From a virus, in IMG/VR virus record IMGVR_UViG_3300046005_000450, positions 1 to 38,202 of that record: a stretch of DNA of 38,202 nt; one strand, written 5' to 3'. How positions within the stretch are numbered: the first letter of the stretch is position 1; every line of letters begins with the position of its first letter. Positions 13,497-21,850 of this stretch are shown here, piece after piece. Under the pieces are notes generated by a model, which saw only the letters and a program-made list of their open reading frames with translations, was not told where the DNA came from and searched no databases. Made by a program: the position numbers and the translations under genes.

Positions 13497-14276
13497 ATGA
13501 GTGATGATGTTGAATTAGCGGTAGTACCCGCGCCAGTAGAGGAAGTTACGACAGCTCCTGAAACTGTAGCAAATGACGTAGAAGTGTCGGAAGAAAAGCC
13601 AGCAGAAGCAAGCAAGTCATTCTCGCAAGAGGAACTTGATGCTGCAATTGGCAAACGCTTGGCAAGAGAACAACGTAAATGGGAAAGAGAACGTGCTGCA
13701 CAGGCTTCAACCCCTGCGACGCCTAGAGACCTTCCTGCGCCTGAGCAATTTGATACAGTAGAAGCATACGCCGAAGCATTGGCAGTGCAGAAAGCTGAAC
13801 AACTGCTCGAGCAAAGAGATCGTCAAAAGCAACAGCGTGAAATCATTGAGTCCTACCACGATAGAGAAGAAGAAGCGAGAGCTAAGTATGATGACTTCGA
13901 GCAAGTTGCATACAACCCCAGTGTTCCTATTACTGACGTGATGGCCCAATCCATACAGTCATCTGATGTTGGCCCCGAACTGGCTTATTACCTAGGGACT
14001 AATATTAAAGAAGCTGACCGGATTGCTCAGTTACCGCCAATCTTACAAGCTAAAGAAATTGGCCGTCTTGAAGCAAAAATCGCTAATGAGCCGGTAATTA
14101 AAAAAACGTCTAGCGCACCAGCCCCAATTGCGCCTGTGACAGCTCGCGGAGGTAACTCTGCCAACTACGATACAACTGACCCACGCTCAATTAAAACAAT
14201 GAGTACGTCAGAATGGATTGCAGCGGAAAGAGCTAGACAGGTTAAGAAGGCGGAGAGCAACGACAAATATCGCTAA
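13497..14276 (+). CDS. Scaffolding protein (putative)
   Basis: 259 residues, strongly charged and helical, with a disordered acidic N-terminus, then SFSQEELDAAIGKRLAREQRKWERER near residues 40-65, the most typical signature of phage scaffolding proteins, and long coiled-coil stretches (EQLLEQRDRQKQQREI). It lies directly before the coat protein gene, the usual order. It would direct procapsid assembly inside the shell and leave during packaging. The C-terminal helix-rich basic end (AAERARQVKKAESNDKYR) fits coat binding as in P22 gp8. Confident by signature and context. Confidence 0.85.
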   Translation: MSDDVELAVVPAPVEEVTTAPETVANDVEVSEEKPAEASKSFSQEELDAAIGKRLAREQRKWERERAAQASTPATPRDLPAPEQFDTVEAYAEALAVQKAEQLLEQRDRQKQQREIIESYHDREEEARAKYDDFEQVAYNPSVPITDVMAQSIQSSDVGPELAYYLGTNIKEADRIAQLPPILQAKEIGRLEAKIANEPVIKKTSSAPAPIAPVTARGGNSANYDTTDPRSIKTMSTSEWIAAERARQVKKAESNDKYR

Positions 14277-14297
14277 TTTTATAAAAAGGAAGTAAAA

Positions 14298-15512
14298 ATG
14301 TCTAATTCATTATTAACCATTGACATGATTACTCGTAAATCTCTTGAGATTTTAGAGAATAATCTTGTTCTTACCCGTAACGTAAATCGTGCCTACGATG
14401 ACAGCTTTGCTGTTGAAGGCGCTAAAATTGGTTCTACATTGCGTATCCGTTTACCAGATCGTGCATTGGTAACTGACGGTGCTGCCTTGCAAGTGCAAGA
14501 CGACAACGAGCAATACACAACCTTGGCTGTATCTAGCCAAAAACACATTGGTGTTAACTTCACCTCTGCTGAATTAACTATGCAATTAGATGACTTTGCG
14601 GAACGTGTACTTAAACCACGCGTATCTCAATTAGCATCTACTATTGACGCTGATGTAGCTAATGCTTACAAAGGTATCTATGCTTCAGTTGGTACACCAG
14701 GCACTACACCTGCAACTTCATTAGTATTGTTACAAGCTCAACAAAAATTGAACGAGTATGCAACACCTATGAATGAGCGTTTTGCTACGGTTAACCCTGC
14801 GGCTAATGCTGGTTTAGTTGAAGGCATGAAAGGCTTTTTCAATCCTACTAACACTATCTCTCGTCAATTTACTACTGGCATGATGGGTACTGGCGTTTTA
14901 GGCTATGACGAAGTTAATATGTCACAATCAATCCTTAATCACACTACAGGCTCACGCGTTGTAGCTGATTCTGCTGCGATTAAAACAACAATTGCTACAC
15001 AAGGCGCTACTAAGTTAACTATTAAATCGGTTACTAATGCTAAAACATTATTAGTTGGTGATGTGTTCACTGTTGCTGGCGTGTACGCTGTTAACCCACA
15101 AACTCGTCAATCTACAGGCTCATTACAACAATTTGTTGTAACTGCGGCGGCTTTATCAGCAGGTACTGAGTTCGTTGATGTTGAAGTTCAACCACCAATG
15201 TACACTGCGGCTAATGCACTTGCTACAATTGATGCTTTCCCTCAAGCAGACGCATTAATCACTTATGTTGGTGCAGCTTCAACTAGCTATGCTCAAAACT
15301 TAGTGTATAACAAAAATGCTATTACTTTTGCAACGGCTGACTTGTTATTACCACAAGGTGTTGATATGGCTTCACGTCAAGTTCATAACGGTATTTCATT
15401 ACGTATCGTGCGTCAGTACGATATTAACAATGACCGTTTACCTTGCCGTATTGATGTATTGTACGGTTACTCAACAATCCGCCCACAAATGGCTACCCGT
15501 ATTTGGGGATAA
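14298..15512 (+). CDS. Major capsid (coat) protein, P22 gp5-like
   Basis: 404 residues, near the 430 of P22 coat protein. The N-terminus (MSNSLLTIDMITRKSLEILENNLVLTRNVNRAYD, given in parts: SNSLLTIDMITRKSLEIL, then ENNLVLTRNVNRAYD) is the typical start of P22-like coat proteins, followed by GAKIGSTLRIRLP and an ALQVQDDNEQ segment. A central insert near residues 230-300 is rich in beta-type residues and fits the telokin-like domain region. A strong ribosome site (AAGGAAG) precedes the ATG and a strong terminator follows the stop, both expected for the most abundant virion protein. Codon choice here is visibly biased to T- and A-ending codons, consistent with high expression. Confidence 0.92.
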   Translation: MSNSLLTIDMITRKSLEILENNLVLTRNVNRAYDDSFAVEGAKIGSTLRIRLPDRALVTDGAALQVQDDNEQYTTLAVSSQKHIGVNFTSAELTMQLDDFAERVLKPRVSQLASTIDADVANAYKGIYASVGTPGTTPATSLVLLQAQQKLNEYATPMNERFATVNPAANAGLVEGMKGFFNPTNTISRQFTTGMMGTGVLGYDEVNMSQSILNHTTGSRVVADSAAIKTTIATQGATKLTIKSVTNAKTLLVGDVFTVAGVYAVNPQTRQSTGSLQQFVVTAAALSAGTEFVDVEVQPPMYTAANALATIDAFPQADALITYVGAASTSYAQNLVYNKNAITFATADLLLPQGVDMASRQVHNGISLRIVRQYDINNDRLPCRIDVLYGYSTIRPQMATRIWG

Positions 15513-15546
15513 CTAATGGGGCTTCGGCCCCTAGTTTAATTTTTTA
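15511..15546 (+). terminator. Intrinsic terminator after the coat gene
   Basis: AACTA(AT)GGGGC-TTCG-GCCCCTAGTT forms a stem with a stable TTCG tetraloop and a two-base bulge, followed by TAATTTTTT. It lies directly after the coat stop and can separate abundant head transcripts from the following genes, with partial read-through. Confidence 0.88.
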
Positions 15547-15557
15547 GGAGATTTAAG

Positions 15558-15782
15558 ATGACTTATCAAGTTGGTGATGGTAATACAGGTGAAACTTTAA
15601 CCGTAGGCCGTACAGGTGTACCTGTTCAAATTGGTGGCGCTACTACTGCAACTGTTGGCTTTTATGGTGTTACACCAGCAGCACAACAAGCAACTGTAGC
15701 TGCGGGTACTGATGCTGCAACAACCCTAACTTGTGCTAATGCTTGCCGTACAGCATTACGCGCAGTAGGTATAATGGCGTAA
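15558..15782 (+). CDS. Small capsid-associated protein, 74 aa
   Basis: Starts MTYQVGDGNTGETLTVGRTG and is rich in Gly, Thr and Ala with TATVGFYGVTPAAQQATVAAGTD, pattern of phage proteins that bear a GFYGxTPxxQ motif and are found next to coat genes. It has a strong ribosome site (TAGGAG) and follows the coat terminator. A decoration or head-fibre trimer component is likely; this is inferred from position and the GFYG motif. Confidence 0.72.
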   Translation: MTYQVGDGNTGETLTVGRTGVPVQIGGATTATVGFYGVTPAAQQATVAAGTDAATTLTCANACRTALRAVGIMA

Positions 15783-15785
15783 GAA

Positions 15786-16418
15786 ATGTCGGTACTCATT
15801 GCAACACCTTGCTATGATGGTCAGGTTTGTAGTGAGTACCTTCATTCGCTTTTAAAAGCTACTATTACAGTAGACTTTGAGTTAGCGCTTATTACGGGGG
15901 TACATTTTATTGATACCGCGCGTGATATTGCCGCAGCTAAATTGCTTGATTCTAAGCACGAATATTTAATGTTTATTGATTCAGATTTAGGCTGGAATGG
16001 TGACGCGATTAATCAATTAATCTCGCACAATAAAGATATAGTAGGCGGCGCTTATCGCATTAAGCACGATACTGAACTTTATCCAGTTGATTATAGAGCC
16101 AATGAAACGCAAGACGGGTTGCTACGTGCTAATAGCCTTCCAGGTGGTTTTTTGTGTATCCATAGACGCGTTATTGAACGCATGGCAAGCGCATACCCTA
16201 GTTATCAGTTTGTAGTAAAGGATGCGTTTAAACGTATTCCAGCATTATTTAGTAGAGCTTTGTTAGATGACCGCATGGTGTCAGAAGATATAATGTTTTG
16301 CAAACGGGCTTCAGCCGCAGGGTTTGACCTTTGGTTAGACCCTACAATAACTTTTGGGCATATAGGCAGTAAAGCCTTTATTGGTAATTTTGCCACCTAT
16401 TTGGAAGGACAGCAATAA
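15786..16418 (+). CDS. Glycosyltransferase family 2-like protein
   Basis: 210 residues with a GT-A fold pattern: an N-terminal VLIATPCYDGQVCSEYLHSL, a FIDSDLGWNGDAINQLI segment with a DSD metal-binding motif near residues 61-63, GGAYRIK near 86, and SEDIMFCKRASAAGFDLWLDP near 161-181 resembling the acceptor/base region. It should transfer a sugar from a nucleotide donor to an acceptor. The place between the coat and head-completion genes is unusual for a DNA or LPS modifying enzyme, so the acceptor may be a virion protein. The acceptor cannot be told from sequence. Confidence 0.8.
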   Translation: MSVLIATPCYDGQVCSEYLHSLLKATITVDFELALITGVHFIDTARDIAAAKLLDSKHEYLMFIDSDLGWNGDAINQLISHNKDIVGGAYRIKHDTELYPVDYRANETQDGLLRANSLPGGFLCIHRRVIERMASAYPSYQFVVKDAFKRIPALFSRALLDDRMVSEDIMFCKRASAAGFDLWLDPTITFGHIGSKAFIGNFATYLEGQQ

Positions 16419-16594
16419 TGGTTATCTATTTAAAACACCCTGTTCATGGTACTAAAGTAGCTACTATGATTGAAGAAGCAGAAGCAGATGCACAAAACGG
16501 ATGGATAGAGTATAATCCTGATACGCCAGCTAAAATTGAAGCTGAAGCGGCTCCCGTCAATACGCTGGATGTCAAACGACGTAGAAAAGAATAA
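16418..16594 (+). CDS. Hypothetical protein, 58 aa
   Basis: Starts MVIYLKHPVHGTKVATMIEEA and contains DAQNGWIEYNP, a pattern seen in short phage proteins that begin with a HPxHGxKVA strand; the C-terminus is basic (LDVKRRRKE). The ATG overlaps the stop of the glycosyltransferase gene (TAATG) and the next gene follows after 11 bases with AAGGAG inside the gap. It is likely a small virion assembly protein; no function is assigned. Confidence 0.75.
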   Translation: MVIYLKHPVHGTKVATMIEEAEADAQNGWIEYNPDTPAKIEAEAAPVNTLDVKRRRKE

Positions 16595-16605
16595 GGAGCC
16601 GTATT

Positions 16606-17319
16606 ATGGCCACTACCGCAGGCGATCAAATTAATGGTGCGTTACGCTTACTAGGCATACTAGCCGAAGGCGAGACGCCATCTGCTGCAACCTCACAAGA
16701 CGCTCTATCCGCGCTAAATCAAATGGTGGACTCGTGGAACACTGAGCGTTTGTCCGTATTCGCTACCCAAGACCAAATTGTGACTTGGATACCTAACACT
16801 AAAACACATACTTTAGGGCCGTCAGGCGACACTATAGGCAACCGTCCTATCTTAGTAGACGACGCCTCATACTTCCGTGACCCATCAAGCGGTATATCAT
16901 TCGGCATCAAACTAATCAATCAACAACAATACGATGGCATTGCTGTTAAGACCGTGACGTCTACTTATCCACAAGTGATGTGGGTAAACATGGAATACCC
17001 TAACATTTCAATGACAGTGTATCCAGTGCCAACCAAAGTGTTGGAGTTCCACATTGTATCTGTTCAAGAGTTAACTGCACCTGCTACCTTGGCTACAAAC
17101 CTTGCGTTTCCTCCAGGCTATCTACGTGCGTTTAAATACAACTTAGCCTGTGAGATTGCACCTGAGTTTGGCGTAGAGCCTTCGCCTACTGTGCAACGAA
17201 TTGCTATGACAGCTAAACGTGACTTGAAACGTATTAATAATCCTGACGACATTATGTCCATGCCTTATAGCATTGTGGCTACGCGTCAACGCTTTAATAT
17301 CTTTGCGGGTAACTATTAA
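16606..17319 (+). CDS. Head completion / DNA stabilisation protein, P22 gp4-like
   Basis: 237 residues starting MATTAGDQINGALRLLGIL, a highly typical beginning of the P22 gp4 family, followed by ATSQDALSALNQMVDSWNTERL and a C-terminal part with AFKYNLACEIAPEFG. It should bind the portal ring after packaging and form the first tail adaptor, closing the head. It has a strong ribosome site (AAGGAG) and is directly followed by the gp10-like gene with overlapping TAATG. Family assignment is confident from the start motif and gene order. Confidence 0.88.
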   Translation: MATTAGDQINGALRLLGILAEGETPSAATSQDALSALNQMVDSWNTERLSVFATQDQIVTWIPNTKTHTLGPSGDTIGNRPILVDDASYFRDPSSGISFGIKLINQQQYDGIAVKTVTSTYPQVMWVNMEYPNISMTVYPVPTKVLEFHIVSVQELTAPATLATNLAFPPGYLRAFKYNLACEIAPEFGVEPSPTVQRIAMTAKRDLKRINNPDDIMSMPYSIVATRQRFNIFAGNY

Positions 17320-18758
17320 TGAAAACGCCTATCCTTGGACAATCTTATGTTGCAAGGTCTATAAATGCCGCCGATAATAGGTGCGTAAATCTATTCCCTG
17401 AGCAAACACCTGAGAATGGTCTTGAGATAGGCTACCTTAACCGTGCGCCAGGCTTAACTAAGCTAGTCACCATAGGCACAGGGCCTATTCGTGGTCTATG
17501 GGCGCATCAAACTAATGGCACCGATGCGTATTGCGTATCAGGCACCGGTTTTTACCGCATCAACACCGACTACACTTACGAATACATTGGTGAAGTAGCA
17601 GGCACTGGGCCAGTCACGTTTGCCGATAACGGTACGCAAATATTTATTGCAGCTAACCCTAAAGGGTACATATACAATGAAGTTACAGATGTATTTGCTG
17701 AAATTACTGACCTTGACTTTACTGGCGCAGGCACTGTCACCTATCTTGATGGGTATTTCGTGTATAACGAGCCTGACAGCCAAAAGATATGGATTACACA
17801 GCTATTAGATGGTACATCTGTCGATCCGCTAGATTTTGCTAGTGCTGAGGGTTCACCCGACGGCGTTGTAGCCGTTAACTCTATCCACCGTGAGCTATGG
17901 GTATTCGGTACGGACACGACAGAGGTTTGGTATGACTCCGGTGCTACCGATTTCCCATTGATACCAATTCAAGGTGCGTTTAACGAGACAGGCTGTATCG
18001 CACCTTATTCTGTAGCAAAGCTAGATAACTCATTGTTTTGGCTAGGCAACGACCCACGGGGGTTCGGTGTTATTTACAGGTCTAACGGCTACGCATCCCA
18101 ACGCGTGTCAACACATGCTATCGAATACGCTATCCAAGGCTACACCGACATATCCGACGCTGTGGCTTACACATACCAACAAGAAGGTCATGCGTTTTAT
18201 GTTATATCGTTCCCTACTGGCAATGCCACATGGGTTTACGATGTCGCTACTGGCGCGTGGCATGAACGTGCATATTTATCTAGCGGTGAATTTTCACGTC
18301 ATCGTTCAAATTGTCAGTGTAACTTCCAATCTACAACACTTGTGGGCGATTACGCTAATGGTAACATCTACAAATTTGATTTAGACGTTTATGCCGACGA
18401 CGGGGACGAACAAAAATGGCTACGCTCATGGAGAGCGTTACCTAGCGGTCAAAACAACTTACGACGCACAGCGCAACACAGTCTGCAACTAGAGTCTGAG
18501 TCAGGCGTGGGGCTTGTTGTTGGCCAGGGCAATGATCCTCAGGCCATGCTACGTTGGTCTGACGATGGCGGTCACACTTGGTCTAATGAACATTGGAAAT
18601 CTATGGGGGCGATAGGTCAATATGGCTATCGTACTATTTGGCGGCGTCTAGGCATGACACAAAAGCTACGTGACCGCGTGTATGAGGTATCAGGGACTGA
18701 CCCAGTTAAAATAGCAATTATGGGCGCTGAGTTACTCATCAGCGGAACTAATGCTTAA
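17319..18758 (+). CDS. DNA stabilisation / tail hub protein, P22 gp10-like
   Basis: 479 residues, equal in size to P22 gp10 (472). The N-terminus MKTPILGQSYVARSINAAD with CVNLFPEQTP matches the family, followed by GTGPIRGLW, and many beta-propeller-like blade segments (for example GVVAVNSIHRELWVFG and NSLFWLGNDPRG). The C-terminus contains LRWSDDGGHTWSNEHW, a typical phage tail segment. It forms the tail hub below gp4 on which spikes or fibres attach. Stop and next start overlap by 8 bases. Assignment confident. Confidence 0.88.
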   Translation: MKTPILGQSYVARSINAADNRCVNLFPEQTPENGLEIGYLNRAPGLTKLVTIGTGPIRGLWAHQTNGTDAYCVSGTGFYRINTDYTYEYIGEVAGTGPVTFADNGTQIFIAANPKGYIYNEVTDVFAEITDLDFTGAGTVTYLDGYFVYNEPDSQKIWITQLLDGTSVDPLDFASAEGSPDGVVAVNSIHRELWVFGTDTTEVWYDSGATDFPLIPIQGAFNETGCIAPYSVAKLDNSLFWLGNDPRGFGVIYRSNGYASQRVSTHAIEYAIQGYTDISDAVAYTYQQEGHAFYVISFPTGNATWVYDVATGAWHERAYLSSGEFSRHRSNCQCNFQSTTLVGDYANGNIYKFDLDVYADDGDEQKWLRSWRALPSGQNNLRRTAQHSLQLESESGVGLVVGQGNDPQAMLRWSDDGGHTWSNEHWKSMGAIGQYGYRTIWRRLGMTQKLRDRVYEVSGTDPVKIAIMGAELLISGTNA

Positions 18759-19164
18759 TTACACCCGTATACCGGCACCTAGGGTTTCACTTGTCGATCC
18801 ACAGACAGGCATTGTGTCGAACGAATGGTTTAGGTTTTTTAACAACCTGTTTACGATAGCGTACGCTGCCACAGGTAATGTTACACCAGGCACTTACGGC
18901 TCCGCGTCAAAAGTGCCGCAGATAACAGTAGACGCATTTGGGGCTATAGTAGGCATATCAGATGTAACGATTGCAATTAACGCAAGTCAAGTTATTTCGG
19001 GTATACTTAACGGCATTGGATATACAAACGGCGCAATTACTATAAGTACAATTACTAATTGTACAATTAATAGCACGCCAATTGGTGCAACATCACCGGC
19101 AACAGGCACGTTTACAACAGCGACTGCAACTAATTATGTAGGTATTTCAGGGGGCAACTTTTAA
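18751..19164 (+). CDS. Putative tail adaptor protein, 137 aa
   Basis: Starts MLNYTRIPAPRVSLVDPQTG, then VSNEWFRFFNNLF, a motif found at the N-terminus of many phage tail or fibre-attachment proteins. The rest is beta-repeat type rich in Thr, Ile and Asn and ends GISGGNF, like the protein at 12322-12522. It overlaps the gp10-like gene by 8 bases and the tail fibre gene by TAATG. It could replace the P22 tail needle or act as a connector for the fibre; not decided. Confidence 0.7.
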   Translation: MLNYTRIPAPRVSLVDPQTGIVSNEWFRFFNNLFTIAYAATGNVTPGTYGSASKVPQITVDAFGAIVGISDVTIAINASQVISGILNGIGYTNGAITISTITNCTINSTPIGATSPATGTFTTATATNYVGISGGNF

Positions 19165-21557
19165 TGGCTCAATCAGGTTTTACGCCAATACAGATTTATT
19201 CTAGTTCAACCACAGGTAATACACCTGCGGCTGGTAATCTATTGAATAGCACTGGCGGCTCTGAATTAGCCATTAATATCTTTGATGGCAAGCTGTTCTA
19301 CAAGGACAATGCAGGCGCTGTGCAGGTTATTGGCTGGAAAATTGTACCCGTGTCTGCTGGTGGTACAGGCCAAACTAGCTACACAGACGGTCAGCTACTT
19401 ATTGGTAACTCCACTGGCAACACGCTAACCAAAGCCACGCTAACCGCTGGATCAGGCGTGACCATTACTAATGGCGCTGGTGCTATCACCATTAATGCTA
19501 CAGGTTCAGGCGGTACGGTTACAAGCGTATCAGGCACTGCACCTGTAAGTGTAGCGACAGGCACTACAACGCCAGTGATTAGTTTAGCTAGTGGTTACGG
19601 CGATACTCAAAACCCTTACGCAAGCAAAACAGCAAACTATGTCTTAGCCGCGCCTAATGGTTCTGCGGGCGTACCAACATTTAGGGCGTTAGTGTCTGCG
19701 GACATTCCTTCGTTATCTAGTATATACATACCATATACAGGCGCTAGTGCGGCGATAGATTTAAACGCACAAACAGTAGTCAACATAGCCCATTTGGGAA
19801 TAGGCACTACATCGGTACCTACTATTCTATTAAGAGCCGTTGGCGACAACAATTCAACGTCTCGCATAGCAGTCCGAGGTTATTCTAGCAATGCTAATAG
19901 CTCGGCTATACGCATTACTAAATTTAGAGGCACGGTTGCCGCACCGCAAGCACCGCAAAGCGGCGACAGCTTAGGTAAGTTTGAATTTGCAGGTTACGGC
20001 ACTACATCTTCAGAAGGCTACCCTCAAGCGTCTTTTGAGGGCCTTGCTACCGAAACTTGGGGCGCTATAGCTAGGGGCGCTAAGACGGTAATTAAAGTTA
20101 CGCCTAACACTACAACAACGCAAGTTGTAGCGGTGACAATCGATCAAAATTCGGCTGCAACATTTGCTAGTTCAGTAACAGCTACATCGTTCAGCGGATC
20201 AGGCGCAAGTCTTACTTCAATACCTAACAGCGCGTTAGTTAACAGCACTATCTCAGGCGTAGCGCTTGGAGGCAGTCTGTTCAATCTGACTGCTGGTACA
20301 GGCGTGTCGTTTAGCGCTGGCACAACCTATAACGGTTCTACTGCAATTACCATTAATGCCACAGGCACTGGCGGTACAGTCACAAGCGTTGCAGCCTTAA
20401 CTCTAGGCACGTCAGGCACTGACTTAAGCTCAACCGTTGCTAACGGCACCACAACGCCTGTCATTACATTGAACGTGCCAACGGCATCTGCGACTAATCG
20501 CGGTGCATTGAGCGCTGCGGACTGGACGACATTTAACAATAAACAACCTGCAGGCACGTATGTAACTAATCTTACTGGCCCAATCACCTCAGTTGGTAAT
20601 GCCACTAGCATAGCGAGCCAAACAGGTACAGGCACTAAGTTTGTAGTAGATAATACACCTACATTAATTACGCCAGTCTTAGGTGTGGCTACAGCTACTA
20701 GCATTAACAAGATGGCGATTACTGCACCTGCCACATCAAGCACATTAGCAGTAGCAGATAGCAAGACTTTCACCGCAAGTAATACATTGACACTAGCTGG
20801 TACTGACAGCACAACAATGACGTTCCCTACAACGTCTGCTACAATTGCTAGGACAGATGCAGCGCAGACATTTACAGGCGACCAAAAATTTATTAATAGA
20901 ATAGCTGTAGGAACATCAACAATTACTGGAATTATTAATGCAACGGGGGGGAATGGCGCGGCATATATAGATATAAATAACAGCTCTAGTGGAAATTTAT
21001 TTCAAATTGAAAATAATAGCGGCGCGCACAATATCTATTGTACTGGTGCAATCCCTTTTAATATATATGTCAACGGTACATTAAGAACTGTAATTGATGC
21101 TAATGGTGGACTTAAAACTCAAAACACCATTGGCGTGGGCGCAGCCACTCCATCAGCATCAGGCGCAGGTATCACATTCCCTGCCACACAATCAGCCAGT
21201 ACAGATGCTAATACGCTAGATGACTATGAGGAAGGTACTTGGACACCTACTTTTAATAGCATTACAGGTTCACCAACAGGAATAGCAAGGTATGTAAAAA
21301 TAGGAAAGCAAGTGACGCTTACGTTTGAACAAGATGGGGGTACATTCACTTGTACAGGCGGTTTAGGAACAATTACTGGTATTCCATTTTTAGGTATTGG
21401 AGGTGCTGGTACTGTTAGTGCTTGCGGTACTATAAGCAATACAGTAGTTACCAGTGCTTTAGCTTTGTATAACGCCTCGTCAACTGGAACTATGTATGTT
21501 GCGGCTACATTTGCCGCAGCTGCTGGCGTAGGTTTTTCAATAACATATTTCGTTTAA
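19164..21557 (+). CDS. Tail fibre protein, 797 aa
   Basis: Long Gly/Thr/Ser-rich protein with the usual fibre repeats: the N-terminus has KIVPVSAGGTGQTSYTDGQL near residues 60-80; GGTVTSVSGTAPVSVATG and GGTVTSVAALTLGTSGTD are related internal repeats near 112 and 408; RGALSAADWTTFNNKQ near 450 is a classic shaft segment. The C-terminal part contains LDDYEEGTWTPTF near 685, a frequent start of the receptor-binding tip. It should reach the host surface. The DNA around 20881-21120 is more AT-rich and looks like a recombined module. Two receptor-binding candidates (this and the tailspike) are present. Confidence 0.85.
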   Translation: MAQSGFTPIQIYSSSTTGNTPAAGNLLNSTGGSELAINIFDGKLFYKDNAGAVQVIGWKIVPVSAGGTGQTSYTDGQLLIGNSTGNTLTKATLTAGSGVTITNGAGAITINATGSGGTVTSVSGTAPVSVATGTTTPVISLASGYGDTQNPYASKTANYVLAAPNGSAGVPTFRALVSADIPSLSSIYIPYTGASAAIDLNAQTVVNIAHLGIGTTSVPTILLRAVGDNNSTSRIAVRGYSSNANSSAIRITKFRGTVAAPQAPQSGDSLGKFEFAGYGTTSSEGYPQASFEGLATETWGAIARGAKTVIKVTPNTTTTQVVAVTIDQNSAATFASSVTATSFSGSGASLTSIPNSALVNSTISGVALGGSLFNLTAGTGVSFSAGTTYNGSTAITINATGTGGTVTSVAALTLGTSGTDLSSTVANGTTTPVITLNVPTASATNRGALSAADWTTFNNKQPAGTYVTNLTGPITSVGNATSIASQTGTGTKFVVDNTPTLITPVLGVATATSINKMAITAPATSSTLAVADSKTFTASNTLTLAGTDSTTMTFPTTSATIARTDAAQTFTGDQKFINRIAVGTSTITGIINATGGNGAAYIDINNSSSGNLFQIENNSGAHNIYCTGAIPFNIYVNGTLRTVIDANGGLKTQNTIGVGAATPSASGAGITFPATQSASTDANTLDDYEEGTWTPTFNSITGSPTGIARYVKIGKQVTLTFEQDGGTFTCTGGLGTITGIPFLGIGGAGTVSACGTISNTVVTSALALYNASSTGTMYVAATFAAAAGVGFSITYFV

Positions 21558-21603
21558 TTAACTACGCCATATTAGTGTAGTCGGACACAAAGGAGAAACA
21601 CAA

Positions 21604-21849
21604 ATGGCATTAACAGAAAATAAAGTAATAGACCAAATCACAGTCACAGAGAACGGCACTATCCTCTACCGTGAGGCTACTCGTATTATTAAAGATGGTG
21701 AGCAGATAGCACAAACCTATCATCGTTCTAGCCTAGCCCCAGCAAGTGATTTAACAGACGTACCAGCTAACGTAGTGGCAATTGCTAACGTGGCTTGGAC
21801 AACGGAAGTGATTAGCGCATATCAATTAACACAAGAATTAAGGATTTAA
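21604..21849 (+). CDS. Conserved small phage protein, 81 aa
   Basis: Starts MALTENKVIDQITVTENGTI and holds LYREATRIIKDGEQIAQTYHRSSL, a frequent pattern in short proteins beside phage tail fibre genes. It has a strong site (AAGGAG) 8 bases before the ATG and is followed after one base by the tailspike gene. Function unknown, probably linked to fibre or spike assembly by its position. Confidence 0.72.
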   Translation: MALTENKVIDQITVTENGTILYREATRIIKDGEQIAQTYHRSSLAPASDLTDVPANVVAIANVAWTTEVISAYQLTQELRI

Positions 21850-21850
21850 T

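Noticed and set aside
20327-20812. 161-codon minus-strand frame rich in Val and Leu in the tail fibre gene
   Set aside because: Complement of Thr/Ala/Gly-rich fibre repeats; low-complexity hydrophobic composition is a by-product.
21561-21581. Hairpin ACTAC/GTAGT after the tail fibre gene as a terminator
   Set aside because: Only five base pairs with an 11-base loop and no T-run.
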